A stretch of 64,000 nt of DNA from Odoribacter sp. AF15-53. Lineage in GTDB: Bacteria; Bacteroidota; Bacteroidia; Bacteroidales; Marinifilaceae. Below are positions 18,226 through 26,212 of this stretch, piece by piece (position 1 is the stretch's first letter; each line of letters starts with the position of its first letter). The notes below the pieces were generated by a model, which had not been told where the DNA came from, did not search any database, and saw nothing but the letters and a program-made list of their open reading frames with translations. The position numbers were made by a program, and so were the translations under genes. The stretch spans positions 310,001-374,000 of the forward strand of contig NZ_QUHC01000003.1 of the NCBI RefSeq assembly GCF_003479425.1. The letters run 5' to 3'.

Positions 18226-20106
18226 TTATTTAATTCCCAGTTTTTGTTGGTATGCTTTCAAGTCTTCTAACACGTTACATTTCACGTGAACATAATTCTT
18301 GATACCGATCTCTTCCAGTTGAGGTCTGCATTCCGGGTTACCGGCAACAACGATGATTGCCTTGTCCTTCAGTGCAGCGTATACTTCCGGGGCGATGGTT
18401 GCATACTCGTCATCCGAGCTACAGATAACCACGATGTCAGCCTTGTTGTCCAAGCATGCTTTAGCACCTTCTTCAACGGTTTTGAAACCATTGTTGTCCA
18501 TTACCTGGAATCCGGCGCAAGCGAAGAAGTTGCAAGCGAACTGGGCTCTTGCTTTACGCATTGCCAAGTTACCCATCGGGAACATGTAAACCACCGGGCG
18601 ACGTCCGTTTTCTTTGGCAAACATATCGGTTCTGATACGCATAGCCTCGAATGCCTGGGTTCCGCGGTAAGGTTTAAGCGTTTCAACAACCGCGTCGGGA
18701 GCCGTTTGGTCTTCCGGTTCGAGGATGCAAGCGCAAAGCTCTTTATCCATCTTCTCGTTGAAGTTCGGGAATTGGTTCGTACCCAAGAAATTCTCTTTCC
18801 GGTTAGCGATATCCTGATCTCTCTTCTGGGCGGTAGCTTTCACTGCGGCTTGAACGAATCCGGCTTCAAGAGCTTTCACCATTCCGCCTTGTTCTTGTAC
18901 TTGCAGGAACAGTTTCCATGCAGCCTCGGCGATGAATTGGGTCAATTCTTCGATATAGTATGAACCACCGGCAGGGTCAACAATCTTGCTGAAGTGTGAT
19001 TCTTCTTTTAATAACAATTGTTGGTTACGAGCCACGCGTTCTCCCAGTTCGGAAGGATGGCACTCGTAGATATAGTCGTACGGGTGAACCGTGAACGAGT
19101 CAACTCCACCAAGAGTTGCCGACATGGTCTCGGTCTGAGTCCGAAGCATGTTCACGTTCGGGTCGTATACCGTCTTGTTCCATTCGGAGGTTTCCGCGTG
19201 GATGTTCATCTTGCAAACGCAATCACAGCAAGGATTGTAAGCTTTCACGATGTGAGCCCACAGGTAACGAGCTGCTCTCAGTTTGGCAATTTCCATGAAA
19301 TATTTAGAACCGGTAGCGAAGTGGAAACGCATGCGGGGAGCGATGTCCTTCACGTCCATTCCTGCATCGGTTAATTTATCCAAGTATTCTACCCCGGCAG
19401 CCAGGCTGAATCCCAATTCCTGAACGATAGACGCTCCTGAATTGTTGAAAACGTACCCGCCCACTTCGATAGTCTTGAAATTTTTCAATTCGGCAGTGCT
19501 TTCAGTCGTAGCCTTAACCACGTTGAACGGGTTCGGGTCACAGAATTTACCTTCCAGAACTAACTTGCTGATCGGGTCGATGTTGATACCACCCCGTATT
19601 TTCTCCGGGTTAAATCCTTTTTCAGCAACATACGCTTTGAACATATCCAGAATAGCAACTTTGTTGCAGCATGCGACAAAATTGATCTCGATACATTCCA
19701 GGCAAATATCTTTCAACAGGGCAGCCATATCGGCTTTCGTGAAGTTCTTGCAATTTGAAAGCACGAAACCGAGTGAGTCAACACCCTTGTTCAGAATATC
19801 CAACGCTTTCTTGTTCGCTTCGGCAACATCCTCTACCACGATGTCCTGACGTACGAACCAATCGTTGTTGTCTTTCTTGTTACCTCTCACGAAAGGATAT
19901 TCTCCCGGGAAGCATTCTAGATTCTTGAGGTCTTTCATATCCTCCAACCGGTACATCGGTTGCACGTTGAAACCCTCGTTTGTTCTCCAAACCAGCTTTT
20001 TATCGAAGTCAGCCCCTTTGAGGTCTGCAATGACTTTGTCCTTCCACTCTTGAGTCGTGTTGGGAGCAAATTCATTGAAAAGCTTTTCGTTTACATTCTC
20101 TGCCAT
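18226..20106 (-). CDS. mutA: Methylmalonyl-CoA mutase small subunit
   Basis: A 626-residue non-catalytic partner of MutB. It has the same two-domain plan (barrel about 30-440, cobalamin-like domain about 490-626). In the place of the DxHxxG motif it has PMGNLAMRKARAQF near 503, so the cobalt-binding histidine is missing, as expected for MutA. The length fits the heterodimeric type found in Bacteroidales and Propionibacterium. It is the first gene of the pair, with a -7 box 52 bp upstream at 20159-20166. Confidence 0.97.
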   Translation of the reverse strand: MAENVNEKLFNEFAPNTTQEWKDKVIADLKGADFDKKLVWRTNEGFNVQPMYRLEDMKDLKNLECFPGEYPFVRGNKKDNNDWFVRQDIVVEDVAEANKKALDILNKGVDSLGFVLSNCKNFTKADMAALLKDICLECIEINFVACCNKVAILDMFKAYVAEKGFNPEKIRGGINIDPISKLVLEGKFCDPNPFNVVKATTESTAELKNFKTIEVGGYVFNNSGASIVQELGFSLAAGVEYLDKLTDAGMDVKDIAPRMRFHFATGSKYFMEIAKLRAARYLWAHIVKAYNPCCDCVCKMNIHAETSEWNKTVYDPNVNMLRTQTETMSATLGGVDSFTVHPYDYIYECHPSELGERVARNQQLLLKEESHFSKIVDPAGGSYYIEELTQFIAEAAWKLFLQVQEQGGMVKALEAGFVQAAVKATAQKRDQDIANRKENFLGTNQFPNFNEKMDKELCACILEPEDQTAPDAVVETLKPYRGTQAFEAMRIRTDMFAKENGRRPVVYMFPMGNLAMRKARAQFACNFFACAGFQVMDNNGFKTVEEGAKACLDNKADIVVICSSDDEYATIAPEVYAALKDKAIIVVAGNPECRPQLEEIGIKNYVHVKCNVLEDLKAYQQKLGIK

Positions 20107-20158
20107 AATAGATTTTTATGTATTTATTCTGTAACTGTTTGTTATTAAAAACGAAAGG

Positions 20159-20166
20159 CAAAATTA
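20159..20166 (-). promoter_or_regulatory. -7 box for mutAB (TAATTTTG)
   Basis: An exact TAnnTTTG on the minus strand, 52 bp before the mutA start; a clear -33 TTTG is not seen at the usual distance. Confidence 0.5.
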
Positions 20167-20354
20167 GCCGTTTTTGACAATAAAAAAAAGAAATTCTTCT
20201 TTATTTCGCCGTCGAGACTAGAATATAAGTCTTTTTAAGAGTTCTGGATGATTAAGTTTATCGTTTTCACGGGGTCTGTAAAGTGGCAGAAGGTTTTCGA
20301 GGTGAGTTTTAGTAAACATGCAGGCGCTAGGATGTGAAATGTCAGCGAACGGTT

Positions 20355-20386
20355 GTTGTTTTATACCTGTAAACCTCGTATATTTG
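20355..20386 (+). promoter_or_regulatory. Promoter of the methyltransferase gene
   Basis: GTTG (20355-20358), close to TTTG, is followed after 20 bp by an exact TATATTTG (20379-20386). The start codon at 20403 is 16 bp downstream. Confidence 0.65.
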
Positions 20387-20402
20387 AAATGTAAAACGAA
20401 TT

Positions 20403-20927
20403 ATGAAAATCATGGAAAAAGCAAAAGTAATTGAGATACAGTATTATCAATCTCCTTGTGGGGAGTTGATTGTTGGTTCCTATGACGGTAAGCTCTGCCT
20501 GTGTGACTGGCAGATAGAGAAACGTAGGGCGGGTATCGATAAAAGATTGCAGGGTGTCTTGCAAGCACCGTACGAAGTCCGTGCGTCTGAGGTTATAACG
20601 AAGGCTGTGACTCAATTGGATGAATATTTTGCTCGCGAAAGAACGACTTTTGATATTCCGTTGCTTTTTATCGGCACGGATTTCCAAAAGCGTGTGTGGA
20701 GTGAACTGTTGAAAATTCCTTACGGGACGACCTTGTCGTACGCGGGACTGTCGGCTGGATTGAATAATCCTAAGGCTATCCGGGCCGTGGCCGGAGCTAA
20801 CGGGGCAAACCCGATTTCGATATTTGTTCCGTGTCACCGGGTTATCGGTAGTAATCACGAGTTAACGGGATATGGCGGGGGACTGACAGCGAAGAAATTC
20901 TTGTTGGAGCTGGAGTCGATGAAGTAA
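20403..20927 (+). CDS. ogt: Methylated-DNA--[protein]-cysteine S-methyltransferase
   Basis: A 174-residue suicide DNA repair enzyme that removes alkyl groups from O6-alkylguanine. The active-site motif PCHRVIG lies near residue 143 with the acceptor cysteine. The DNA-binding part (about 90-130, FQKRVWSELLKIPYGTTLSY) and the downstream GYGGGLTAKKFLLELE are typical. No AdaA-type regulatory domain is present, so it is the simple Ogt/MGMT form. A second ATG at 20412 (MEKAKV) is an alternative start. Confidence 0.95.
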   Translation: MKIMEKAKVIEIQYYQSPCGELIVGSYDGKLCLCDWQIEKRRAGIDKRLQGVLQAPYEVRASEVITKAVTQLDEYFARERTTFDIPLLFIGTDFQKRVWSELLKIPYGTTLSYAGLSAGLNNPKAIRAVAGANGANPISIFVPCHRVIGSNHELTGYGGGLTAKKFLLELESMK

Positions 20928-21067
20928 TCAAATCCCTGGGTGAATCCGGGGAAGTCCTAGGGTAAAACTACTATTCTCTCGTTGCTGCTTTGAAGCTCTC
21001 CCAGTGCTTCTATATGCAACGGAGGTCGAGCAACGGCGAAAGAACGAAGGAGCATGGACTAAGGGGT
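20928..21067. other. Intergenic stretch before the 11-bp repeats
   Basis: No ORF of note. It has an imperfect inverted pair (CGTTGCT near 20983, AGCAACG near 21031) with further copies of GCAACGG, so a folded RNA or a degenerate repeat element is possible. No promoter was recognised with confidence. Confidence 0.35.
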
Positions 21068-21122
21068 AGGATTACCTTAGGATTACCTTAGGATTACCTT
21101 AGGATTACCGTGGGATTACGGT
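21068..21122. repeat. Five tandem 11-bp repeats (AGGATTACCTT)
   Basis: Three exact AGGATTACCTT units run from 21068 to 21100, a fourth with one change (AGGATTACCGT) to 21111, and a fifth diverged unit (GGGATTACGGT) to 21122. The spacing is one helical turn, which resembles an array of protein-binding sites, though a neutral slippage array is also possible. It lies 160 bp before ddh. Confidence 0.85.
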
Positions 21123-21281
21123 GGTTTGTCGGGGATGAAAGTATTGGTGTTGTTGAATTTTGCAGGTGTCAAAAAATAGATGTAAAATATTTAACAATCA
21201 GAAGAATTCCGTTTCCATCTGTTTTGTCGGAAGAAATTTTATTTCGTAATTTGCAACGTTAATTTTAAAAGTGAAAAACAG

Positions 21282-22178
21282 ATGAAGAAAATTAGAGCAG
21301 CCATTGTCGGGTACGGGAATATCGGTAAGTATGTGCTTGATGCACTGCAAACTGCCCCCGACTTTGAAGTAGCAGGAGTAGTACGTCGGGATGCAGCGAA
21401 TGTCCCGGCCGAATTGAAGGACTATGTTGTCGTGTCGGATATTGCTCAAATCAAGGATGTTGACGTGGCAATTTTGTGTACCCCAACCCGTAGCGTGGAG
21501 TCATACGCCTCTAAGATATTGGCCATGGGGATTAACACGGTGGATAGTTTTGATATCCACACGGAAATTACCGGGTTGCATAAACGTTTGGGTGAAGTTG
21601 CCCGGAAACATGGTAAAGTGTCTGTTATTTCTGCCGGGTGGGACCCGGGAAGTGATTCTATCGTTCGTGCCTTGCTGGAGGCTTGCGCTCCGAAAGGAAT
21701 TACTTATACGAATTTCGGTCCCGGCATGAGCATGGGGCACACGGTGGCCGTGAAGGCTATTGACGGTGTGAAAGCCGCGTTGTCGATGACGATTCCCGTG
21801 GGAACGGGTATTCATCGTCGTATGGTGTATATCGAGTTGAAAGACGGTTACGATTTCAAGCTGGTAGCCGAGGCGATCAAGGCCGATCCTTATTTTGTTC
21901 ATGACGAAACGCACGTGATGCAGGTGGAATGTGTCGATAACCTGAAGGATATGGGACATGGCGTGAACCTTACCCGTAAAGGAGTTTCCGGCAAGACGCA
22001 AAATCAGTTGTTCGAGTTCGACATGAAAATCAATAACCCGGCTTTAACGGGACAAATCCTCGTGGCAACGGCTCGTGCTTCCATGAAGCAACAACCGGGA
22101 TGCTACACCTTGATCGAGATTCCGGTAATTGATATGCTGTATGGTGATCGGGAGGAGTTGATCAGGCATTTGGTATAG
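21282..22178 (+). CDS. ddh: meso-Diaminopimelate D-dehydrogenase
   Basis: A 298-residue NADP-dependent enzyme that converts tetrahydrodipicolinate to meso-diaminopimelate in one step for lysine and peptidoglycan synthesis. The Rossmann fold starts with AAIVGYGNIGKYVLDAL. The family core follows: ILCTPTRSVESYASKIL, TVDSFDIH, SAGWDPGSDSIVRALLEA near 118 and GPGMSMGHTVAVKAI near 145. The length is as expected for Ddh. This shortcut is common in Bacteroidales. It is a stand-alone gene preceded by the tandem repeats. Confidence 0.95.
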   Translation: MKKIRAAIVGYGNIGKYVLDALQTAPDFEVAGVVRRDAANVPAELKDYVVVSDIAQIKDVDVAILCTPTRSVESYASKILAMGINTVDSFDIHTEITGLHKRLGEVARKHGKVSVISAGWDPGSDSIVRALLEACAPKGITYTNFGPGMSMGHTVAVKAIDGVKAALSMTIPVGTGIHRRMVYIELKDGYDFKLVAEAIKADPYFVHDETHVMQVECVDNLKDMGHGVNLTRKGVSGKTQNQLFEFDMKINNPALTGQILVATARASMKQQPGCYTLIEIPVIDMLYGDREELIRHLV

Positions 22179-22465
22179 GGTGGTCTTTTGTAAGATTCAT
22201 GTGAATTTATTAGTTACGACTTTGTTGTTGACGATTCGGCAATGAGGTCGTAATTTTTTATTTGTTGTCGGGTGGACGATAAAATGTTATGGTTGTGTCT
22301 TGTAGTATGAAATAACTTGGTGTAGTTTGCTGATTTCTGGAATTTAGATTGTGGTCATGCAGACTATTTTATTGCTTCTGTTGTTTTGAGTGATTCCTTT
22401 GGAATTATTTCCTAGTTGAAATAACGAAGAAGTTACATAGGGTAAATAGTGTATTTTGTAACTAT
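22179..22465. other. Intergenic stretch with no recognised gene
   Basis: No ORF of useful length, tRNA or clear promoter is seen. It leads into the palindromic element at 22466. The 216 bp after that element (22620-22835) are likewise empty and AT-rich. Confidence 0.4.
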
Positions 22466-22619
22466 CACGGGAGACTCTCTTCGGAGTCTCATTAGTATAT
22501 TGATGACATATTAAGGCAAAGTTGCCGGGAAGTTCCCGATCTGCATCGTTAACTTATCGGCAACTTCTCGTTAACTTCCAATTAACTTACTAGAGAGACT
22601 CTAGTGAAAGTCTCCGTGT
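22466..22619. repeat. 154-bp nested-palindrome element with about 30-bp inverted ends
   Basis: The ends are imperfect inverted copies: CACGGGAGACTC on the left against CACGGAGACTTT read from the right, both followed after 6-7 bp by GAGTCTC and then TAG. The left end folds on itself (22471-22490, TCTTCG loop), and the right end holds ACTAGAG-AGA-CTCTAGT (22590-22606). The interior adds AAGTTGCCG (22519-22527) pairing with CGGCAACTT (22558-22566) and the palindrome GGGAAGTTCCC (22527-22537). It resembles a small non-autonomous palindromic element. No coding capacity. Confidence 0.65.
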
Positions 22620-22835
22620 ACAACGGTGCGTCACTGGTTTAATATATCTGTATTTCTTTGGCAAGTGATATTGTTTTTTTTATAAATATACCGAAAATGT
22701 AAGAGACAATTACATAAGCATTAAATGCCGGAAGCCACCAAATGTTTTACACGTATTTTGCCATTTTCCACCAAATCTCATATCAATTCGGTTATTGGAC
22801 ACCTATTTATTCGTTTTTTTTATTGTGAATAACAA

Positions 22836-24170
22836 TTACTTAAGAATCACATAATCTTCTTCTCTTAAATATTTTTTAGCAAAAAGATTAACCAAACATG
22901 CTGGAACCAGAGTCCATTCTTGCTCTTTCTTTGTTAATAGCCGATGTGTTTCATTTGGAGTATTTTTATAGTTTATCCATTCCGCTTTATCAGGTCCTTC
23001 CGGATGGGCAAGCATTCCGAGAAATGCGGTTTCGGCAAGCATTTTGAGAGTGCGATAGTGATTTATTGGTCCTATCTCAACATGATGTTGCCCGTTTTCT
23101 TCTGAAATGGTTTTATGTTCGCCAATTTCTTCATGCCATGGACGTCTTCCGATAATATCACAGAACTGTTTACCTTCCCCACTGTTCCATTTTCGAATAG
23201 CTTCATCTTTTTCATCCTCGCTAAAGTAAACTGCTTCTGCGTATTTGGTTAATGATATTCCTTCAATAGCAAGTGCCTTCTTGAGCTTTGTACGGGAGAC
23301 ACCTTTGGGACGAAATTCTTCATAAGTACGAGCGAAGGCCTCATACGAGAACTCTGTTATTTTCGCTATCTTTTTGGTCTTCTCTGCTAAAATGTCATAA
23401 ATCCATAAATCATGTCCTTCTTGGAATAAATTGTAATATTCCAACGAATCTTCATTAGAAAATTTGAATCGATAAGCCCAGCTCTTCGTGCTTTTCCCTT
23501 TAGGAATATGTAATGCATATCCTTTTTGGCGTGCGGGTCGCAAAAAAGGTTGAAGTCCTATAGGGGTTATATTTTCTTTCATAAAATCGTCAATTTTTAG
23601 AGGGATTGGTTCGTTTGCCCTCAAAGGACAAAATAGATAAAGTATACCTTCATGTTCTTTACCATCATCAAAAGGTTTATAGCAATCCTCTTCGGGGTCA
23701 TACCAACAAGTAGCAAAGAATAATGCAATATCTATATTACTGGTTAAGTCAAGAACAGGTGTCAATAGCCCATAGTGCTGTGCTAATCCTTCATAATCAA
23801 CCTTGAAATTATGTCGTTTGAAAAATTTGTCCACAATGGGATATGTATCAAGCATATCACGAAATAATGTGAGCTTCATTCTCCATGTGAAAATTTCAGA
23901 GATCGTTAGCGGACGAGGGGTTTCACGATATAAAGATGGATAACATGGCATGTGTTCTTGATTTTGACCTCTAAAAAGGTAAATGACAGTCCCATCCTCT
24001 GGTAAAAGAATTTTTTCGTCCCCATTGCCTGTAAGTATCGCTTCAAAACCAAGTTCATGGTCAAGAGCAATCTGTTGATTGATATCGCTTTGTTCATAAA
24101 ATAGTAGTCTTTCACGGGTGCTTTCCTTGACGAGATGTTTTATTTCTGAGATTGTAAATAATCGAGTCAT
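22836..24170 (-). CDS. FRG domain-containing protein
   Basis: A 444-residue soluble protein. Residues about 65-180 carry the FRG domain: YLFRGQNQEHMPCYPSLYR and the strongly conserved LAQHYGLLTPVLDLTSNIDI followed by ALFFATCWYD. The FRG domain is named for its Phe-Arg-Gly motif; its biochemical role is not established. The rest (about 200-444) shows no domain I recognise. It lies in a gene-poor accessory stretch, 11 bp after a small ORF on the same strand that is probably co-transcribed. FRG genes often occur in variable regions, so a defence or toxin role is possible but is only inference. Confidence 0.85.
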   Translation of the reverse strand: MTRLFTISEIKHLVKESTRERLLFYEQSDINQQIALDHELGFEAILTGNGDEKILLPEDGTVIYLFRGQNQEHMPCYPSLYRETPRPLTISEIFTWRMKLTLFRDMLDTYPIVDKFFKRHNFKVDYEGLAQHYGLLTPVLDLTSNIDIALFFATCWYDPEEDCYKPFDDGKEHEGILYLFCPLRANEPIPLKIDDFMKENITPIGLQPFLRPARQKGYALHIPKGKSTKSWAYRFKFSNEDSLEYYNLFQEGHDLWIYDILAEKTKKIAKITEFSYEAFARTYEEFRPKGVSRTKLKKALAIEGISLTKYAEAVYFSEDEKDEAIRKWNSGEGKQFCDIIGRRPWHEEIGEHKTISEENGQHHVEIGPINHYRTLKMLAETAFLGMLAHPEGPDKAEWINYKNTPNETHRLLTKKEQEWTLVPACLVNLFAKKYLREEDYVILK

Positions 24171-24181
24171 TGTATTAAATA

Positions 24182-24394
24182 TTAGTCTGTCGCAAAGGCC
24201 GTTATTTGCATTTGAATAAATTTCACATTATCTATGTTCTCGAACAATCTCCCGCATCCTTCGAAAACCTCCACAATCTCCTTTTTATTCAATCCGACTT
24301 TTACTGCAACAACGAAAAGATCCTCCTTTGAAGGTTCTATGTTATCGTTGATGATAAAATGTTGTTTGTTGTAAATATAGTAATTATTACTCAA
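24182..24394 (-). CDS. Small hypothetical protein upstream of the FRG gene
   Basis: An open frame of up to 70 codons ending in VGLNKKEIVEVFEGCGRLFE, then NVKFIQMQITAFATD. No in-frame ATG is present; the longest form uses a TTG at 24394. It could start later with a GTT or TTG after AAAGGAGGAT near 24325-24335. A near-consensus -7 box (TATATTTA) lies around 24370-24377, which would favour a later start. It precedes the FRG gene by 11 bp, which suggests one transcript. It could also be the 3' remnant of a longer gene. Function unknown. Confidence 0.45.
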   Translation of the reverse strand: MSNNYYIYNKQHFIINDNIEPSKEDLFVVAVKVGLNKKEIVEVFEGCGRLFENIDNVKFIQMQITAFATD

Positions 24395-24644
24395 TATGAC
24401 GCATGTTGAGGATTATTTATATCTCTTTAATCTAATCAAAATCTGCATATAATTTTCTATATAATATACAAAACTACCGATTTATATTTGTTTTATGATA
24501 TGTTGTGAATAAAATTTATATTTGGAGGCATTAATATTTCCCATTTATCCTCTATCATGGAATTATTTGTAATCTATATAAACTAGCAAGGCTAAATGAC
24601 AGGACAAATTTCAGGGGGAATTTTTATTTTCTTAAAATCAAAAC
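24395..24644. other. AT-rich intergenic stretch
   Basis: No convincing ORF, RNA gene or promoter is seen in these 250 bp between the small FRG-linked ORF and the MITE-like element. Confidence 0.4.
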
Positions 24645-24647
24645 TCA

Positions 24648-24988
24648 GAGCTTGTTTAAATTCTCCTCGCTGAAAAATAATTGACTCGTTATATCCCATT
24701 CCCCGTTGGATTCCAAATCGGATTTATCATGGCAGGCCTTTTATTACATATTCGTGAGTAATCCCTCCGTAGTCTATGGTTGGTCTACCCTTTCCCTTGA
24801 TCAAGAACGTAGCAAGTACACAACACCTACGGAACATACACAGCGACAGGGGTACATGTTCCGTAGGTGTTGTGTTGGGATTCCCTTGGTGTCCTAGTGT
24901 AACGATTGAGAAAGGATTGACAGGGGTGGGCTTATTTCAAAGGATGCTTTATACAAACTCTGGATCGGGATGAAATTTAAACAGGCTC
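24648..24988. mobile_element. MITE-like element or IS remnant, 341 bp, TCA target duplication
   Basis: The left end GAGCTTGTTTAAATT (from 24648) and the right end, read on the other strand as GAGCCTGTTTAAATT (to 24988), differ at one base in 15. Both ends are flanked by TCA (24645-24647 and 24989-24991), a 3-bp duplication of the TNA type seen with some IS5-family elements. No transposase reading frame is present; the short ORFs inside do not look like protein. Inside is a perfect 20-bp inverted repeat (24818-24837 and 24856-24875). It is probably a non-autonomous element moved by a related transposase elsewhere. Confidence 0.7.
24818..24875. repeat. Perfect 20-bp inverted repeat inside the MITE-like element
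   Basis: ACACAACACCTACGGAACAT (24818-24837) and its exact complement (24856-24875) flank an 18-bp spacer. The RNA would form a very stable hairpin in either direction. It may have been a terminator carried by the element. Confidence 0.85.
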
Positions 24989-25073
24989 TCATTATTTTCA
25001 ACTAAAATGAAAGGGTATTTTTACTCTTTTGAGAAGTGAATTACCCTCATTATAGCTATAAAGTGGCAAAAGG

Positions 25074-25105
25074 TTTGATTTTTGTAAAAATATATTATAT
25101 ATTTG
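25074..25105 (+). promoter_or_regulatory. Full consensus promoter of the candidate ncRNA
   Basis: TTTG (25074-25077), a 20-bp spacer and TATATTTG (25098-25105) match the Bacteroidetes primary promoter exactly. No protein-coding frame follows on this strand within 600 bp, so it most likely drives the folded RNA that begins near 25110. Confidence 0.75.
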
Positions 25106-25109
25106 CATA

Positions 25110-25304
25110 CGTTGAAAAACGAATTGCGAAAGAGTTCGCATAAAAATATAATGTCATAATCTTGTGATAGAAAACCGCTAATCTTTTTATTCCTACAAGA
25201 TAGACAGTAGTTCAAGCATAAGCGTGGACTGTTGTTTCTATTTGTAGGAAAGGTTCTTAGCGGTACCTCTATCACAGATAGCGATGATAGTTCCACGTTT
25301 TTTT
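25110..25304 (+). ncRNA. Candidate structured non-coding RNA of about 195 nt (6S-like architecture possible)
   Basis: The sequence folds as one long rod. The stems are 25163-25171 with 25268-25276 (9 bp), 25174-25181 with 25257-25264 (8 bp), 25190-25198 with 25242-25250 (9 bp), 25200-25204 with 25237-25241 (5 bp) and 25205-25213 with 25226-25234 (9 bp including three G-U pairs). The G-U pairs work only in the plus-strand RNA, and a full promoter precedes it on that strand. A seven-T run at 25298-25304 follows CCACG, which can pair with the apical loop. The length and rod shape with an internal bubble (25182-25189 / 25251-25256) recall 6S RNA, but I cannot confirm the family. A 5-bp hairpin (GCGAA-AGAG-TTCGC) lies near the 5' end. 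Confidence 0.6.
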
Positions 25305-25351
25305 AATATATATAAAATGGTAATTTAAAACTTGAAATTATGAGAGAAACA

Positions 25352-25579
25352 TTATAATGGAATATCAGGAAAGAAATCTTTGATAGAACATTTAAAGATT
25401 TTGGCTAGTTCATTTAAATGGTCTATATTATATGATTTATCAGATTTGGGATTTTCAATCTTTTGTATAAATCCTTGAGAAACATTGAGACAGTCTCCTA
25501 AATAACGCTGACTCCATTCATTATCAAGACGGCGTTTTTTTATATTATCTATAACGTATAATCTAATTTTAGACTTCAT
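25352..25579 (-). CDS. XRE-family helix-turn-helix regulator
   Basis: A 75-residue protein made of one Cro/C1-type HTH: IKKRRLDNEWSQRYLGDCLN, then VSQGFIQKIENPKSDKSYNI, then LNELAKIFKCSIKDFFPDIP. The frame is open upstream to a TTG at 25621, but the ATG at 25579 (MKSKIRLYVID) gives the normal domain start. It lies tail-to-tail with the candidate RNA, whose end is 48 bp away. It may control the neighbouring accessory genes; no partner toxin is evident. Confidence 0.82.
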   Translation of the reverse strand: MKSKIRLYVIDNIKKRRLDNEWSQRYLGDCLNVSQGFIQKIENPKSDKSYNIDHLNELAKIFKCSIKDFFPDIPL

Positions 25580-25735
25580 GAAGATTAATTTGATGTAAAT
25601 TAAGGGATTTTGCAGGATCAATTCGATACCCTATAGGGATTATGTCTATTTAAAGAATGAAGATAAAAACAGGAAAAGTAGTGAAATTAACAAGTTTAGA
25701 TATTTCGGTGTATAACCTAACTAAAAACCAACACA

Positions 25736-26212
25736 ATGAAAGAAGATCATGAAATTATCAGTGATGAAGAATTGAAAAGATTCTTTTTAAACGAAGCACT
25801 ATTGCTTTGTCCCTCGACACGGGCAGATCTCACGGAGAGTGAAAAGTTATGGATGTTACACGTGCGTTTGAGAAAAATGAACAAACTCACGGGCATGTTG
25901 TGCAATCAAGACCTGGGAGAATACATGCTAGAAATGCAGGAAGTACTGGGATTCTATCTCGTGGAAAAGAACGAATCGAAGAAAAAGAAATTTCGAATGA
26001 ACGAACACTTGAACAGGTTCAATCAATTCGCGATACGATTGACGAGGTTCTCGGACACGCTTGGACACTGTTACCTGTTTTACAATCGCCATTTAAGAAC
26101 ATTGGAACGGGTAATAAAACTTTATTTCCCCGGGGAATTCAAAAAGAAGCAAGAAGAAGAGGTGGCACGGCAAGGAGGAAACACGGGAGAGAAAGAAACC
26201 GGGAACGAGTGA
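25736..26212 (+). CDS. Hypothetical charged protein upstream of uptake locus 2
   Basis: A 158-residue soluble protein I do not recognise. It has no signal peptide or membrane segment, is mainly helical by composition (LWMLHVRLRKMNKL, FNQFAIRLTRFSDTLG) and ends in a very charged tail (KKKQEEEVARQG and beyond). It sits 156 bp after the start of the divergent XRE gene and 204 bp before the susC gene of locus 2. The hairpins at 26295-26394 may end its transcript. It could be a regulator of locus 2, but nothing in the sequence shows that. Confidence 0.6.
   Translation: MKEDHEIISDEELKRFFLNEALLLCPSTRADLTESEKLWMLHVRLRKMNKLTGMLCNQDLGEYMLEMQEVLGFYLVEKNESKKKKFRMNEHLNRFNQFAIRLTRFSDTLGHCYLFYNRHLRTLERVIKLYFPGEFKKKQEEEVARQGGNTGEKETGNE

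Noticed and set aside
21068..21122. CRISPR array
   Set aside because: The repeats are 11 bp and directly adjacent, with no spacers and no cas genes.
24706..24973. Two overlapping plus-strand ORFs inside the MITE-like element, considered as a transposase
   Set aside because: They are short, show no DDE motif or family likeness, and read through the perfect inverted repeat, as expected for non-coding sequence.
25021..25296. A 91-codon minus-strand ORF
   Set aside because: The composition is not protein-like and it lies opposite the folded RNA, whose promoter and G-U pairs point to the plus strand.
25110..25304. Retron msr-msd RNA
   Set aside because: No reverse transcriptase gene is present within the window on either side, and the rod lacks the paired a1/a2 ends expected around an RT gene.
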